This document shows positions 8,622-16,189 of a stretch of DNA of 57,402 nucleotides, one piece after another. The translations under genes and the position numbers were made by a program. Origin of the DNA: Clostridia bacterium (lineage in GTDB: Bacteria; Bacillota; Clostridia; Oscillospirales; CAG-272); assembly GCA_017410065.1 (NCBI GenBank), contig JAFQRL010000025.1, positions 82,793 through 140,194 of the forward strand. The letters are read 5' to 3'. The notes beneath the pieces were generated by a model. That model was not told the DNA's origin, made no database searches, and worked only from the letters and a program-made list of their open reading frames with translations. How positions within the stretch are numbered: position 1 is the stretch's first letter; each line of letters opens with the position of its first letter.

Positions 8622-9335
8622 ATGGATAATTCGCAGATCAAATCAAAGGAACGAGTAGCCGAGCGTGGTGAGGTGTTCACCGCCGAGCGCGAAGTATGTG
8701 CGATGTGCGACCTTGTAAAAGAAGAGTGCGAGCGCATTGACTCCAGGTTTCTTGAGCCGGCGTGCGGCGATGGTAATTTCCTTGCGGAGATATTACGCCG
8801 TAAGCTTGACGTGGTTAAAAAGAAATACAAAAAAAGCACGTATGAATATGAGCAAAATTCCGTTCTTGCTATAACAAGCATTTACGGCATTGATATTATG
8901 ATGGATAACGTTACCTCTTGCCGCGAGCGTATGTATTCAATTTGGGAAAAGGAGTACAAAGCTAACTGTAAGTCTGATGCAAATGACGAAACGCGCGAAG
9001 CAGTAAAATATATCCTTTCTCTCAATATCGTTCTTGGAAATGCACTTTCAATGATGTGCGTTGATGAAAACGGCGAGGATACAGATGAGCCGATTATTTT
9101 CCCCGAATGGTCTTTTGTTCTCGGCGCGCAGTTGAAGCGGCGCGATTATCGTTTTGACGTTCTTCTGAAAGAGAACCCCGATGAAAATATGTATTGCGAC
9201 CAATTATCGATGTTTGGCGATGATGTTATGGGAAATGAGAATTGGATGATAGATCCGATAACAAACGAGTGGATTCCCAAGCCGGTGCGAGAGTTTGCGC
9301 CAATCCATTATAGGAGAGTGAATGAAGATGAGTGA
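8622..9335 (+). CDS. N6-adenine methyltransferase-like protein lacking the catalytic NPPY motif
   Basis: The 237-residue protein has a clear SAM-binding motif [13 protein letters not shown] (E45-P-A-C-G-D-G51), and a GNAL motif near 146-149, as in class I N6-adenine DNA methyltransferases. Where the catalytic NPPY should stand, after FDV (178-180), it reads ENPDE (184-188). It is therefore unlikely to methylate DNA by itself; it may be a regulatory or DNA-recognition partner of the next protein. It has no target-recognition domain of usual size. It is the first gene of the operon and overlaps the following methyltransferase by 14 bases, suggesting translational coupling and stoichiometric assembly. 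The family is clear; loss of activity is inferred from the motif. Confidence 0.75.
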   Translation: MDNSQIKSKERVAERGEVFTAEREVCAMCDLVKEECERIDSRFLEPACGDGNFLAEILRRKLDVVKKKYKKSTYEYEQNSVLAITSIYGIDIMMDNVTSCRERMYSIWEKEYKANCKSDANDETREAVKYILSLNIVLGNALSMMCVDENGEDTDEPIIFPEWSFVLGAQLKRRDYRFDVLLKENPDENMYCDQLSMFGDDVMGNENWMIDPITNEWIPKPVREFAPIHYRRVNEDE

Positions 9336-10854
9336 CCTTTTTTCTAACGTTTATAACCCCGATGTGCTATCTTGCCTTGCCAATCTTTCAAACGATGAGG
9401 TATTTACACCGCCGGAAGTGGTAAACAAGATGCTTGATATGCTTCCGCAAGAATTGTTTTCTAATCCCGACACAACCTTCCTTGACCCAGCGTGCAAAAC
9501 CGGCGTGTTCCTTCGCGAGATTGCAAAAAGGCTTATTATAGGACTTGAAAAGCAAATGCCCGACTTGCAAGAACGCATAGACCATATTTTCCATAAGCAG
9601 CTTTACGGAATTGCAATAACCGAGCTTACGAGCTTGCTTTCGCGCCGTGGAATTTACTGTTCAAAATATCCAAATAGTGAGTTCTCCATAACAAAGTTCG
9701 ATGATGCGCAAGGTAATATACGTTTCAAACGAATAGAGCATACGTGGAAAGACGGAAAATGCGTATTTTGTGGCGCAAATCAAGAATATGAGCGTGGTGA
9801 TGAACTTGAATCTCACGCTTACGAATTTATACATATTCGCAAAACAGAGGAAATATTTAATATGAAATTTGATGTTATTATTGGAAATCCACCTTATCAG
9901 TTAAGTGATGGCGGCGGAAATGGAGCAAGCGCAAAACCTATCTATGATTTGTTCGTTCAACAAGCAAAAAAATTGAAGCCAAGATATTTATCTATGATTA
10001 TTCCATCTCGTTGGTTCGCGGGCGGAAAAGGACTTGATGAATTTAGAGATGAAATGTTAAACGATAATCATTTAAGAATTATACACGATTTTCCCGAAGC
10101 GGAAGATTGCTTTTCGGGTGTTCAAATCAAAGGTGGCGTTTCATATTTTCTTTGGAATAGAGAAGAAAGTGGTTTGTGCAAAGTGTATTCTCATAGGGGG
10201 GATAAAGTGTCTGAACCGGTTGAACGTCCGCTTCTTGAACCGGGATGTGATACTTTCATCAGATATAATGAGGCGATAAGCATACTCCACAAGGTTGTTA
10301 GCAAAAAAGAAATTAGTATGGAAAAATTGGTAAGTACAAGATTACCTTTCGGACTTCCTAATACATACAAAGGAAATAAAACCAAAGAAAAAGCATCAGA
10401 TTTGCAAATTTATGTTAGCGGAAATGATAGAGAAATAAGAGGAAGTATAGCGTATGTTCCTCGCAATATGGTTACGCGCGGAGAAGAAATGATAGGATGG
10501 CATAAGGTATATATTGCTAAAGCGGGTAGCGGTAGTGACTCTTTTCCTCATCCAATTCTTCCGAAACCTTTTTATGGTGCGCCGCAAACGGTTTGCAACG
10601 AGAGTTATCTTGTAATAGGAGAATTCAAGGATGTTGCAGAATGTGAGAATGTTATATCTTATATTTCAACAAAATTTTTCAGGTTTTTGGTATTGTTAAA
10701 GAAAAATTCTCAAAATGCGGCAAAGGGAGTTTATCAGTTAGTGCCACAACAAGATTTTTCAAAGGCTTGGACTGATGAAGAACTTTATGCAAAATATGGA
10801 TTAACACAAGAAGAAATTGATTTTATTGAATCAATGATAAAGCCGATGGAGTAA
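9322..10854 (+). CDS. Eco57I-type N6-adenine DNA methyltransferase
   Basis: The 510-residue enzyme carries motif I as [12 protein letters not shown] (D55-P-A-C-K-T-G61) and the catalytic motif [12 protein letters not shown] (NPPY at 189-192). It would transfer a methyl group from SAM to adenine N6, protecting host DNA. Between them is CVFC...H...H, a possible zinc-binding insertion (about 152-175). The region after 300 is the likely target-recognition part. GGAG precedes ATG 9322; ATG 9328 is an alternative. From about position 9850 the bases become visibly richer in A+T than the first third, continuing into the next gene, which suggests that the recognition end was exchanged by recombination. 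The partner helicase and nuclease lie downstream. Confidence 0.85.
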   Translation: MKMSDLFSNVYNPDVLSCLANLSNDEVFTPPEVVNKMLDMLPQELFSNPDTTFLDPACKTGVFLREIAKRLIIGLEKQMPDLQERIDHIFHKQLYGIAITELTSLLSRRGIYCSKYPNSEFSITKFDDAQGNIRFKRIEHTWKDGKCVFCGANQEYERGDELESHAYEFIHIRKTEEIFNMKFDVIIGNPPYQLSDGGGNGASAKPIYDLFVQQAKKLKPRYLSMIIPSRWFAGGKGLDEFRDEMLNDNHLRIIHDFPEAEDCFSGVQIKGGVSYFLWNREESGLCKVYSHRGDKVSEPVERPLLEPGCDTFIRYNEAISILHKVVSKKEISMEKLVSTRLPFGLPNTYKGNKTKEKASDLQIYVSGNDREIRGSIAYVPRNMVTRGEEMIGWHKVYIAKAGSGSDSFPHPILPKPFYGAPQTVCNESYLVIGEFKDVAECENVISYISTKFFRFLVLLKKNSQNAAKGVYQLVPQQDFSKAWTDEELYAKYGLTQEEIDFIESMIKPME

Positions 10855-10857
10855 GTA

Positions 10858-11595
10858 ATGAAAAAGATAATTGGATGGATTAAAAAAATATTTCATAATA
10901 TGTATTTTTGGATAGTGGTTGGATTTATTGCCACTCTTTCGTATGCCCTTACGCTTCTTTTTGATCACAACTCACCGTTTAATGTTATCTTTAATATTCT
11001 TGCTATGCTTGGAAGTGGTATATTTTGTTCTGCCATTGTTTCGTTAGGCTTTGAAAAAGCAACTAAACGCAGGTTGGTAGAGGAGCAGAATATGCAGAGA
11101 GAGTTTTATTTCTCATATCTTATCCATTATTTAGAATGTATCATTCTTGAAGAATTAACGTTTTTGTGCGAGCTTTTAGGTGTTAAATATAATGACAAGA
11201 ACGGATTGGATGATGGCATTTCAGTTGACGTGGCGATGTTGAAGTTAAATGAAATGTATAACAAATTAAAGGATGATAAACTTTTGGTTGTTAAAGCATC
11301 AGAAAATGTGGACATTTTAAGTGATTACGAGGATTTAGAAAAAGCAATCACTCCATTGTTAAAAGAAAATATACAGTTCGTCTTGTCAAACGTAATAAGC
11401 ATCGAAGGAATAAATTGTTTATCAAAATTAGCACGTTATAGAGAGAGTATTGTGAGAAATCATAAAAACAAGAATAACGAATCTTTGATAGTGCTAAAAC
11501 TTGGATTCTTTGATAGCATACAAAGTTTACTAAAAATTGTCGAACCGCGTTACGACAGTATTATACTTAATTTTACTTTTACAGACGAAACATAA
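10858..11595 (+). CDS. Membrane protein of unknown function inside the restriction-like operon
   Basis: The 245-residue protein starts three bases after the methyltransferase stop, behind GGAG. Two hydrophobic segments (about 16-35 and 41-64: FWIVVGFIATLSYALTLLF, then VIFNILAMLGSGIFCSAIVS) are followed by a ~180-residue soluble, largely helical and charged domain that should face the cytoplasm. I do not recognise a family. It lies between modification and helicase genes in a tight operon, so it is expected to work with them. It could be a membrane effector or a tether, or merely an inserted passenger: its A+T-rich composition matches the second half of the methyltransferase gene, not the helicase gene. 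Confidence 0.7.
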   Translation: MKKIIGWIKKIFHNMYFWIVVGFIATLSYALTLLFDHNSPFNVIFNILAMLGSGIFCSAIVSLGFEKATKRRLVEEQNMQREFYFSYLIHYLECIILEELTFLCELLGVKYNDKNGLDDGISVDVAMLKLNEMYNKLKDDKLLVVKASENVDILSDYEDLEKAITPLLKENIQFVLSNVISIEGINCLSKLARYRESIVRNHKNKNNESLIVLKLGFFDSIQSLLKIVEPRYDSIILNFTFTDET

Positions 11596-11617
11596 TAACT
11601 CTGTTTTGAGGTGAATT

Positions 11618-14530
11618 ATGGCACAAGAATTTTTTATTCAAAGACCGGAAGTCAAACCAACGATATACGTTTATAAGCTTGTTGGCGTAAAGTCACACGA
11701 AGGTTATATCAAGGTTGGATATACTGACAGAAGCGCGGAAATAAGAATAGAAGAGCAGATAGGCGCGGTTCACGTACCGCACGAGATATTGTATCAAGAG
11801 TCTGCTATGAAATCTGATGGTTCATCCTTCACGGACAAACAAGTACATAAAATTCTAAAGAGAAAAGGTTTTAGAAACCTTCCTATCGACAAGAAAAACG
11901 AATGGTTCAGATGCGATGTTCGCGATGTTAAAATAGCAATTCGTGAGCTTAAATATGGCATCAGACTTGACGAGCGCACCGAAACCTTTGGTATGCGACC
12001 CGAACAACATCGCGCAGTTATGAAGACGATGGAATATTTCGAGCTGGCAAAGCGCGAGTTCCCCGACAGAACGCCGAAGTTCCTTTGGAACGCGAAGATG
12101 CGTTTCGGTAAAACCTTTGCCTCTTATCAGTTAGCGAAAAGAATGGGATTCAAGCGTGTTCTCGTTCTGACCTTCAAGCCGGCAGTTGAGTCGGCGTGGA
12201 GCGATGACCTTCTTTCTCACGTTGATTTTGATGGATGGCAGTTCATTTCAAACAAGGATGCACACGCCGATAATATCAGTATGGACGAGCAGTTTGAGGC
12301 AGCAGATAAATCACGTCCTATCGTTGTATTCGGTTCGTTCCAAGACCTTCTTGGCACTAACGATAACGGCGGTATTAAGGCAAAGAACGAGTTCATACAC
12401 TACACGAATTGGGATTTAGTAATCTTTGATGAATACCATTTCGGCGCGTGGCGTGAAAACGCGAAGAAGCTTTTTGAAAATCTTGACGAGGAAGAAAGCG
12501 CGGATTTTGATGCGGAAGCTTACAAAAAGACAGAGGCAGACAACGCATATAATGAGTCTTTCCTTCCAATTACCACAACGCATTATCTCTTCCTATCGGG
12601 AACGCCTTTCCGCGCAATCAATAGCGGTGAGTTCATAGAGGAACAGATATTTAATTGGACGTATTCAGACGAGCAGAAAGCAAAAGAAGAATGGGTAGGT
12701 TCGGGCAATCCTTACGCCGCTTTGCCGCGTATGGTTATGCTTACTTACCGCATCCCCGATAGCATCCGTCAGATAGCGATGCAGGGAGAGTTCAACGAGT
12801 TTGATCTGAACGTTTTCTTCTCTGCGAAGGGTAAGGGCAAGGATGCGAAGTTCGTTTATAAAAACGAGGTTCAGAAGTGGCTTGACCTTATTCGCGGTTC
12901 ATACCTTCCGGGGGCCGTGGACGATTTGAAGCTTGGCGCGAACAAGCCGCCGATGCCGTATAACGATGCGCGACTTCTTTCTGTTCTTACTCACACACTT
13001 TGGTTTTTGCCAAACGTAGCTTCGTGCTTTGCGATGGCAAATCTGCTATCCGAGAAGCAGAATACTTTCTACCACGATTACAAGGTTGTTGTATGCGCAG
13101 GAACTGCCGCAGGCATTGGACTTGATGCGTTAGAGCCTGTGCAAAAGGCGATGGATGACCCTCTCGCAACAAAGACTATTACGCTTTCTTGCGGTAAGCT
13201 TACTACCGGCGTAACGGTTAAACCGTGGACGGGTGTATTTATGCTTCGTAATCTTAAATCCCCCGAAACTTACTTCCAAACTGCTTTCCGAGTTCAATCT
13301 CCGTGGGAATATACCAATTCCAAGGGGCAGAAAGAAATTTTGAAGGAAGAGTGTTATATCTTTGACTTTGCGCTTGACCGCGCATTACGTCAGATTTCCG
13401 ATTATTCTTGCAGCCTTGATGTGAACGAGTCTAACCCAGAAAAGAAGGTTGCCGATTTCATACGTTTCCTTCCCGTTCTTGCGTATGACGGTAGCAAGAT
13501 GACACAGATTTCCGCGCAAGACGTGCTTGATATTGCACTTGCCGGAACGAGTGCAACGCTTCTCGCGCGCAGATGGGAATCCGCACTTCTTGTAAACGTT
13601 GACAACGAAACCTTGAAGCGACTTATGGATAACCCCGATGCGATGGCGGCACTTATGAGCATTGAAGGCTTCCGTTCTCTCAACAAGGATATTGAAACTA
13701 TAATCAATAAGTCCGAGGCGGTTAAAAAGGCAAAGAAGGAAAAGCAAGAGAAGCTTACAAAGAAGGAAAAAGAGGAGCTTTCAGAGGACGAAAAACGCGC
13801 AAAATCTATGCGCAAACAAATCCAAGAGAAGCTTATCAAGTTTGCAACGAGAATACCCATATTTATGTATCTGACAGACTACCGCGAGCGTTCACTCAAG
13901 GACGTTATCACGCAGCTGGAGCCGAGCCTTTTCAAGAAGGTTACAGGTCTTTCGGTTAAGGATTTCGAGCTTCTTTGTTCTCTCAATCTTTTCAATCCCT
14001 CTCGTATGAATGATGCTATATTCAAGTTCAAACGTTACGAGGACACAAGCCTTTCGTACACCGGAATTGATAAACACGCAGACGAGGCGGTCGGCGGCTG
14101 GGATACTGTTATCAGGCGTGAAGAATACGAAAGGCTTTACGTTGGACAGCAAGAAACTATGACTAGCGGTTTGCGCACGTCCGGAGGCACGCCGATCGTT
14201 GCAGTTTCGGCACGTGAAAATACGGTTGTCATAACTCCGAGCAAGCCGACAGCTTCACCGAGCAAGCCGATTGTTGGTACTGTTACTCCAAAGCCGGTTT
14301 ATACTCCAACGGTTTCACCAAAACCGGTTGTAGAAAAACCAAAAGAACCCGAATACATACCGCCGCAAATAGAGGTTGGAGCGGTGGTCCATCACAACAA
14401 GTTTGGCGAAGGAACTATTACCTGGATCGATGGGAACAAAAAATATTTTTATATCAAGTTCGACGAAAAGGTTGGAAAAACCTTCGTATATCCCAATGCG
14501 TTCAAGGATGGTTTCCTGATGCTGAAATAA
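11618..14530 (+). CDS. GIY-YIG nuclease / SF2 helicase fusion, probable restriction subunit
   Basis: This 970-residue protein starts behind GAGGTG. Residues 10-110 match the T5orf172/GIY-YIG type (TIYVYKLV, then GYIKVGYTDRSAEIRIEEQ), a small nuclease fold. A superfamily 2 motor follows, with Walker A-like RFGKT (162-166), DEYH (271-274), and a LSGTPF motif near 330. A lysine-rich coiled segment lies near 685-735. The last ~50 residues (VGAVVHHNKFGEGTITWIDG) resemble the C-terminal Tudor-like domain of PcrA/UvrD helicases. Known type I/III restriction enzymes combine such a motor with a nuclease; here the nuclease is N-terminal and of GIY-YIG type. It ends the operon before a terminator. The role as restriction subunit is inferred from domains and neighbours. 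Confidence 0.85.
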   Translation: MAQEFFIQRPEVKPTIYVYKLVGVKSHEGYIKVGYTDRSAEIRIEEQIGAVHVPHEILYQESAMKSDGSSFTDKQVHKILKRKGFRNLPIDKKNEWFRCDVRDVKIAIRELKYGIRLDERTETFGMRPEQHRAVMKTMEYFELAKREFPDRTPKFLWNAKMRFGKTFASYQLAKRMGFKRVLVLTFKPAVESAWSDDLLSHVDFDGWQFISNKDAHADNISMDEQFEAADKSRPIVVFGSFQDLLGTNDNGGIKAKNEFIHYTNWDLVIFDEYHFGAWRENAKKLFENLDEEESADFDAEAYKKTEADNAYNESFLPITTTHYLFLSGTPFRAINSGEFIEEQIFNWTYSDEQKAKEEWVGSGNPYAALPRMVMLTYRIPDSIRQIAMQGEFNEFDLNVFFSAKGKGKDAKFVYKNEVQKWLDLIRGSYLPGAVDDLKLGANKPPMPYNDARLLSVLTHTLWFLPNVASCFAMANLLSEKQNTFYHDYKVVVCAGTAAGIGLDALEPVQKAMDDPLATKTITLSCGKLTTGVTVKPWTGVFMLRNLKSPETYFQTAFRVQSPWEYTNSKGQKEILKEECYIFDFALDRALRQISDYSCSLDVNESNPEKKVADFIRFLPVLAYDGSKMTQISAQDVLDIALAGTSATLLARRWESALLVNVDNETLKRLMDNPDAMAALMSIEGFRSLNKDIETIINKSEAVKKAKKEKQEKLTKKEKEELSEDEKRAKSMRKQIQEKLIKFATRIPIFMYLTDYRERSLKDVITQLEPSLFKKVTGLSVKDFELLCSLNLFNPSRMNDAIFKFKRYEDTSLSYTGIDKHADEAVGGWDTVIRREEYERLYVGQQETMTSGLRTSGGTPIVAVSARENTVVITPSKPTASPSKPIVGTVTPKPVYTPTVSPKPVVEKPKEPEYIPPQIEVGAVVHHNKFGEGTITWIDGNKKYFYIKFDEKVGKTFVYPNAFKDGFLMLK

Positions 14531-14535
14531 AAAAT

Positions 14536-14585
14536 GAGCTATGAATCTGCTTTCGCATTTTCATAGCTCGTAATTTTTGTTTTTT
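14536..14585 (+). terminator. Terminator of the restriction-like operon
   Basis: GAGCTATGA (14536-14544) pairs with TCATAGCTC (14561-14569), followed by a T-rich run. It lies directly after the helicase gene and marks the right side of the accessory region. Confidence 0.75.
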
Positions 14586-15234
14586 AGAGAGATTTGATAA
14601 AATTATCAACCAGCTCGGCGAGGCGGGCGTAGCCTGCGTCGGAGGGATGGACGCCGTCGGGCATATAGAGGGCTTTGTGGATCTCGAGCTCGGGCTGGAT
14701 GAGGGAGGTGCGCCAGAGGTCGAGGGTGGGGATGGAGAAATGCTCGGCGGTCTCGCGGATGCGCGCGACGTAGTCGGCGAGTATATACTCGCCGTCGGGC
14801 TTTGCGTGGGGCTCCTGCTCGGAGGTGCGATGGGTGGGGGTGAAGACCGCGAGCTTTGCCTCGGGGTATTTATTTATGAGGCGGGAATAAAGGTCGTAGA
14901 GTGCGCCCGAGAAGGTGTAGCCGTCCTTATCTCCAAAGGAGCCGAAGGGGGCATCGCCGTGACCGTAGTCGTTTGTGCCTCCGAAGATGCACACAAGGTC
15001 TGCGGACTTTGGCATATCATCGATGCGACTTGCAAAATATTTATCCCATCTTGAATTAAGTGACGGCTTCATCTGAAGGGCTATTCGCGTGCCGCTTATT
15101 CCGAAATTCAAGACCCGCGCCTCGGGGTGCGACTTGGCAAATCTTGAAACGTAGCAATGCTCGGGGGCACTTGCGCCAACGCCCTCGGTTATGCTGTCTC
15201 CGAGGAATATCACCGTTTTATTTTTAAGATCCAT
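14584..15234 (-). CDS. SGNH/GDSL-family hydrolase
   Basis: The 216-residue protein shows all SGNH blocks: GDSIT with nucleophile S14 (block I), FGISGT (block II), GGTND with N88 (block III) and DGVHPSDAG with D193 and H196 (block V). It has no signal peptide, so it acts in the cytoplasm. Such enzymes hydrolyse esters, for example acetyl groups on sugars or acyl chains on lipids; the substrate cannot be told from sequence. It stands alone, with its own promoter, and is not closely similar to the three longer SGNH proteins at 43-46 kb, which have an extra N-terminal domain. Confidence 0.88.
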   Translation of the reverse strand: MDLKNKTVIFLGDSITEGVGASAPEHCYVSRFAKSHPEARVLNFGISGTRIALQMKPSLNSRWDKYFASRIDDMPKSADLVCIFGGTNDYGHGDAPFGSFGDKDGYTFSGALYDLYSRLINKYPEAKLAVFTPTHRTSEQEPHAKPDGEYILADYVARIRETAEHFSIPTLDLWRTSLIQPELEIHKALYMPDGVHPSDAGYARLAELVDNFIKSL

Positions 15235-15272
15235 TTTTCTTTTCCTTTTTATAAATTAAATTTTACATAGAT

Positions 15273-15301
15273 AGTATATCATAAGCCGTCGGCTTTTTCA
15301 A
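15273..15301 (-). promoter_or_regulatory. Promoter of the SGNH hydrolase gene
   Basis: On the minus strand TTGAAA (15296-15301), 17 bases, TATACT (15273-15278). The spacer contains a palindrome, AAGCCG-A-CGGCTT, that could be an operator. Confidence 0.7.
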
Positions 15302-15430
15302 GTGAAATAAAAACTTTCGGGCAGCTTTTTTCTTCCCTTGGCAGAGCACAGGAGACCTATGTTTTTAAGCAAGTATTTTTGTAGTGTGCTAATTTTTTCG
15401 CGAGAAAAACCGAAAAAACCTTATTTTTCT

Positions 15431-15457
15431 TTAGCACTCTTATACGCAGAGTGCTAA
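15431..15457 (+). promoter_or_regulatory. CIRCE element (HrcA operator)
   Basis: TTAGCACTC (15431-15439), nine bases, GAGTGCTAA (15449-15457): an exact match to the CIRCE consensus. HrcA binds CIRCE and represses heat-shock genes at normal temperature. A further half-like word TAGTGTGCTAA lies near 15380. A TATAAT box at 15512-15517 lies downstream of CIRCE, with a poor -35. Confidence 0.95.
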
Positions 15458-15571
15458 CATTTACAATTTAGACATATATTTTCATTGGCTAGTTCACAAT
15501 TTGGGTGTATTATAATAATGCAAAACAAAAGCGAAGTCAAGGCGCCGACCTCGCGTATGCTTTCAAATTCG

Positions 15572-15616
15572 CGGCTAGGCTTTCGGGCAAATCACGATTT
15601 CCCGAAGGCGAAGCCG
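15572..15616 (+). promoter_or_regulatory. Structured leader of hsp20
   Basis: CGGCT-4nt-TTTCGGG (15572-15587) can pair with CCCGAA-4nt-AAGCCG (15601-15616), giving a long stem with an internal loop 35 bases before the AAGGAGGA ribosome site. It could be a 5' stabiliser or thermosensor; the ribosome site itself is not in the stem. Confidence 0.5.
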
Positions 15617-15663
15617 ACAAAACATTTTTGAAAAATTACAGATAATGATAAGGAGGATTCTGT

Positions 15664-16092
15664 ATGTTCTATCTCACACCCACTATGAGCGCAAGACGCG
15701 CACTTTCACTTTTTGATCCCTTTGCAGAGCTTGACCGTTTTGAAAGGAGCTTTTTCGGACGTCAGGCTCCCACCTTCAAGACCGACATTATAGACAAGGG
15801 CGAAAGCTATCTTATTGAGGCAGAGCTTCCCGGCTACTCCCGCGAGGATATCTCGGCGGAGATCAAGGATGGTTATCTTACCCTCAAGGCTGAAAAGAAG
15901 GTCTCCGAGGAGGACGACTCCAAGGGTTATATCAGACGCGAGCGCAGCTACGGTTCCTTTGAAAGACGCTTTGATCTCTCGGGTATAGACGAGGACGGCA
16001 TCACGGCGGAATATAAGGACGGTGTTCTCTCCATTAATCTCCCCAAGGAAAAGGTCGTCGTTCCCGAGGGCAAGAAAGTGGAGATCAAATAA
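15664..16092 (+). CDS. Small heat-shock protein, Hsp20/alpha-crystallin family
   Basis: The 142-residue protein is of standard length for bacterial class A sHsps. It has a short N-terminal arm (LFDPFAELDRFERSFF), an alpha-crystallin domain of about residues 35-130 (KTDIIDKGESYLIEAELPGY, then LTLKAEK, then YGSFERRFDL and GVLSINLPK) and a short tail. It binds unfolding proteins without ATP and holds them for refolding by DnaK and ClpB. It is monocistronic, with AAGGAGGA before ATG, a CIRCE operator upstream and a strong terminator downstream, so it should be induced by heat through loss of HrcA repression. Confidence 0.97.
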   Translation: MFYLTPTMSARRALSLFDPFAELDRFERSFFGRQAPTFKTDIIDKGESYLIEAELPGYSREDISAEIKDGYLTLKAEKKVSEEDDSKGYIRRERSYGSFERRFDLSGIDEDGITAEYKDGVLSINLPKEKVVVPEGKKVEIK

Positions 16093-16105
16093 AATTTTCT
16101 CCAAA

Positions 16106-16163
16106 AAACAGACACGGGGTGGGGCTCACGCAATGTGGGCTCTGCTTCGTGTCTGTTTTTTTA
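16106..16163 (+). terminator. hsp20 terminator
   Basis: AAACAGACACG (16106-16116) pairs with CGTGTCTGTTT (16148-16158), followed by a T-run. The A-run on the left allows it to serve the converging glycosidase gene also. Confidence 0.85.
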
Positions 16164-16189
16164 TTTTGATATTCAAAAGAGATAACAGC

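Noticed and set aside
8622..10854. The two methyltransferase-like genes as one gene broken by a frameshift
   Set aside because: Both have their own SAM motif I, so they are two complete domains, not two pieces of one enzyme; the overlap has its own GGAG site.
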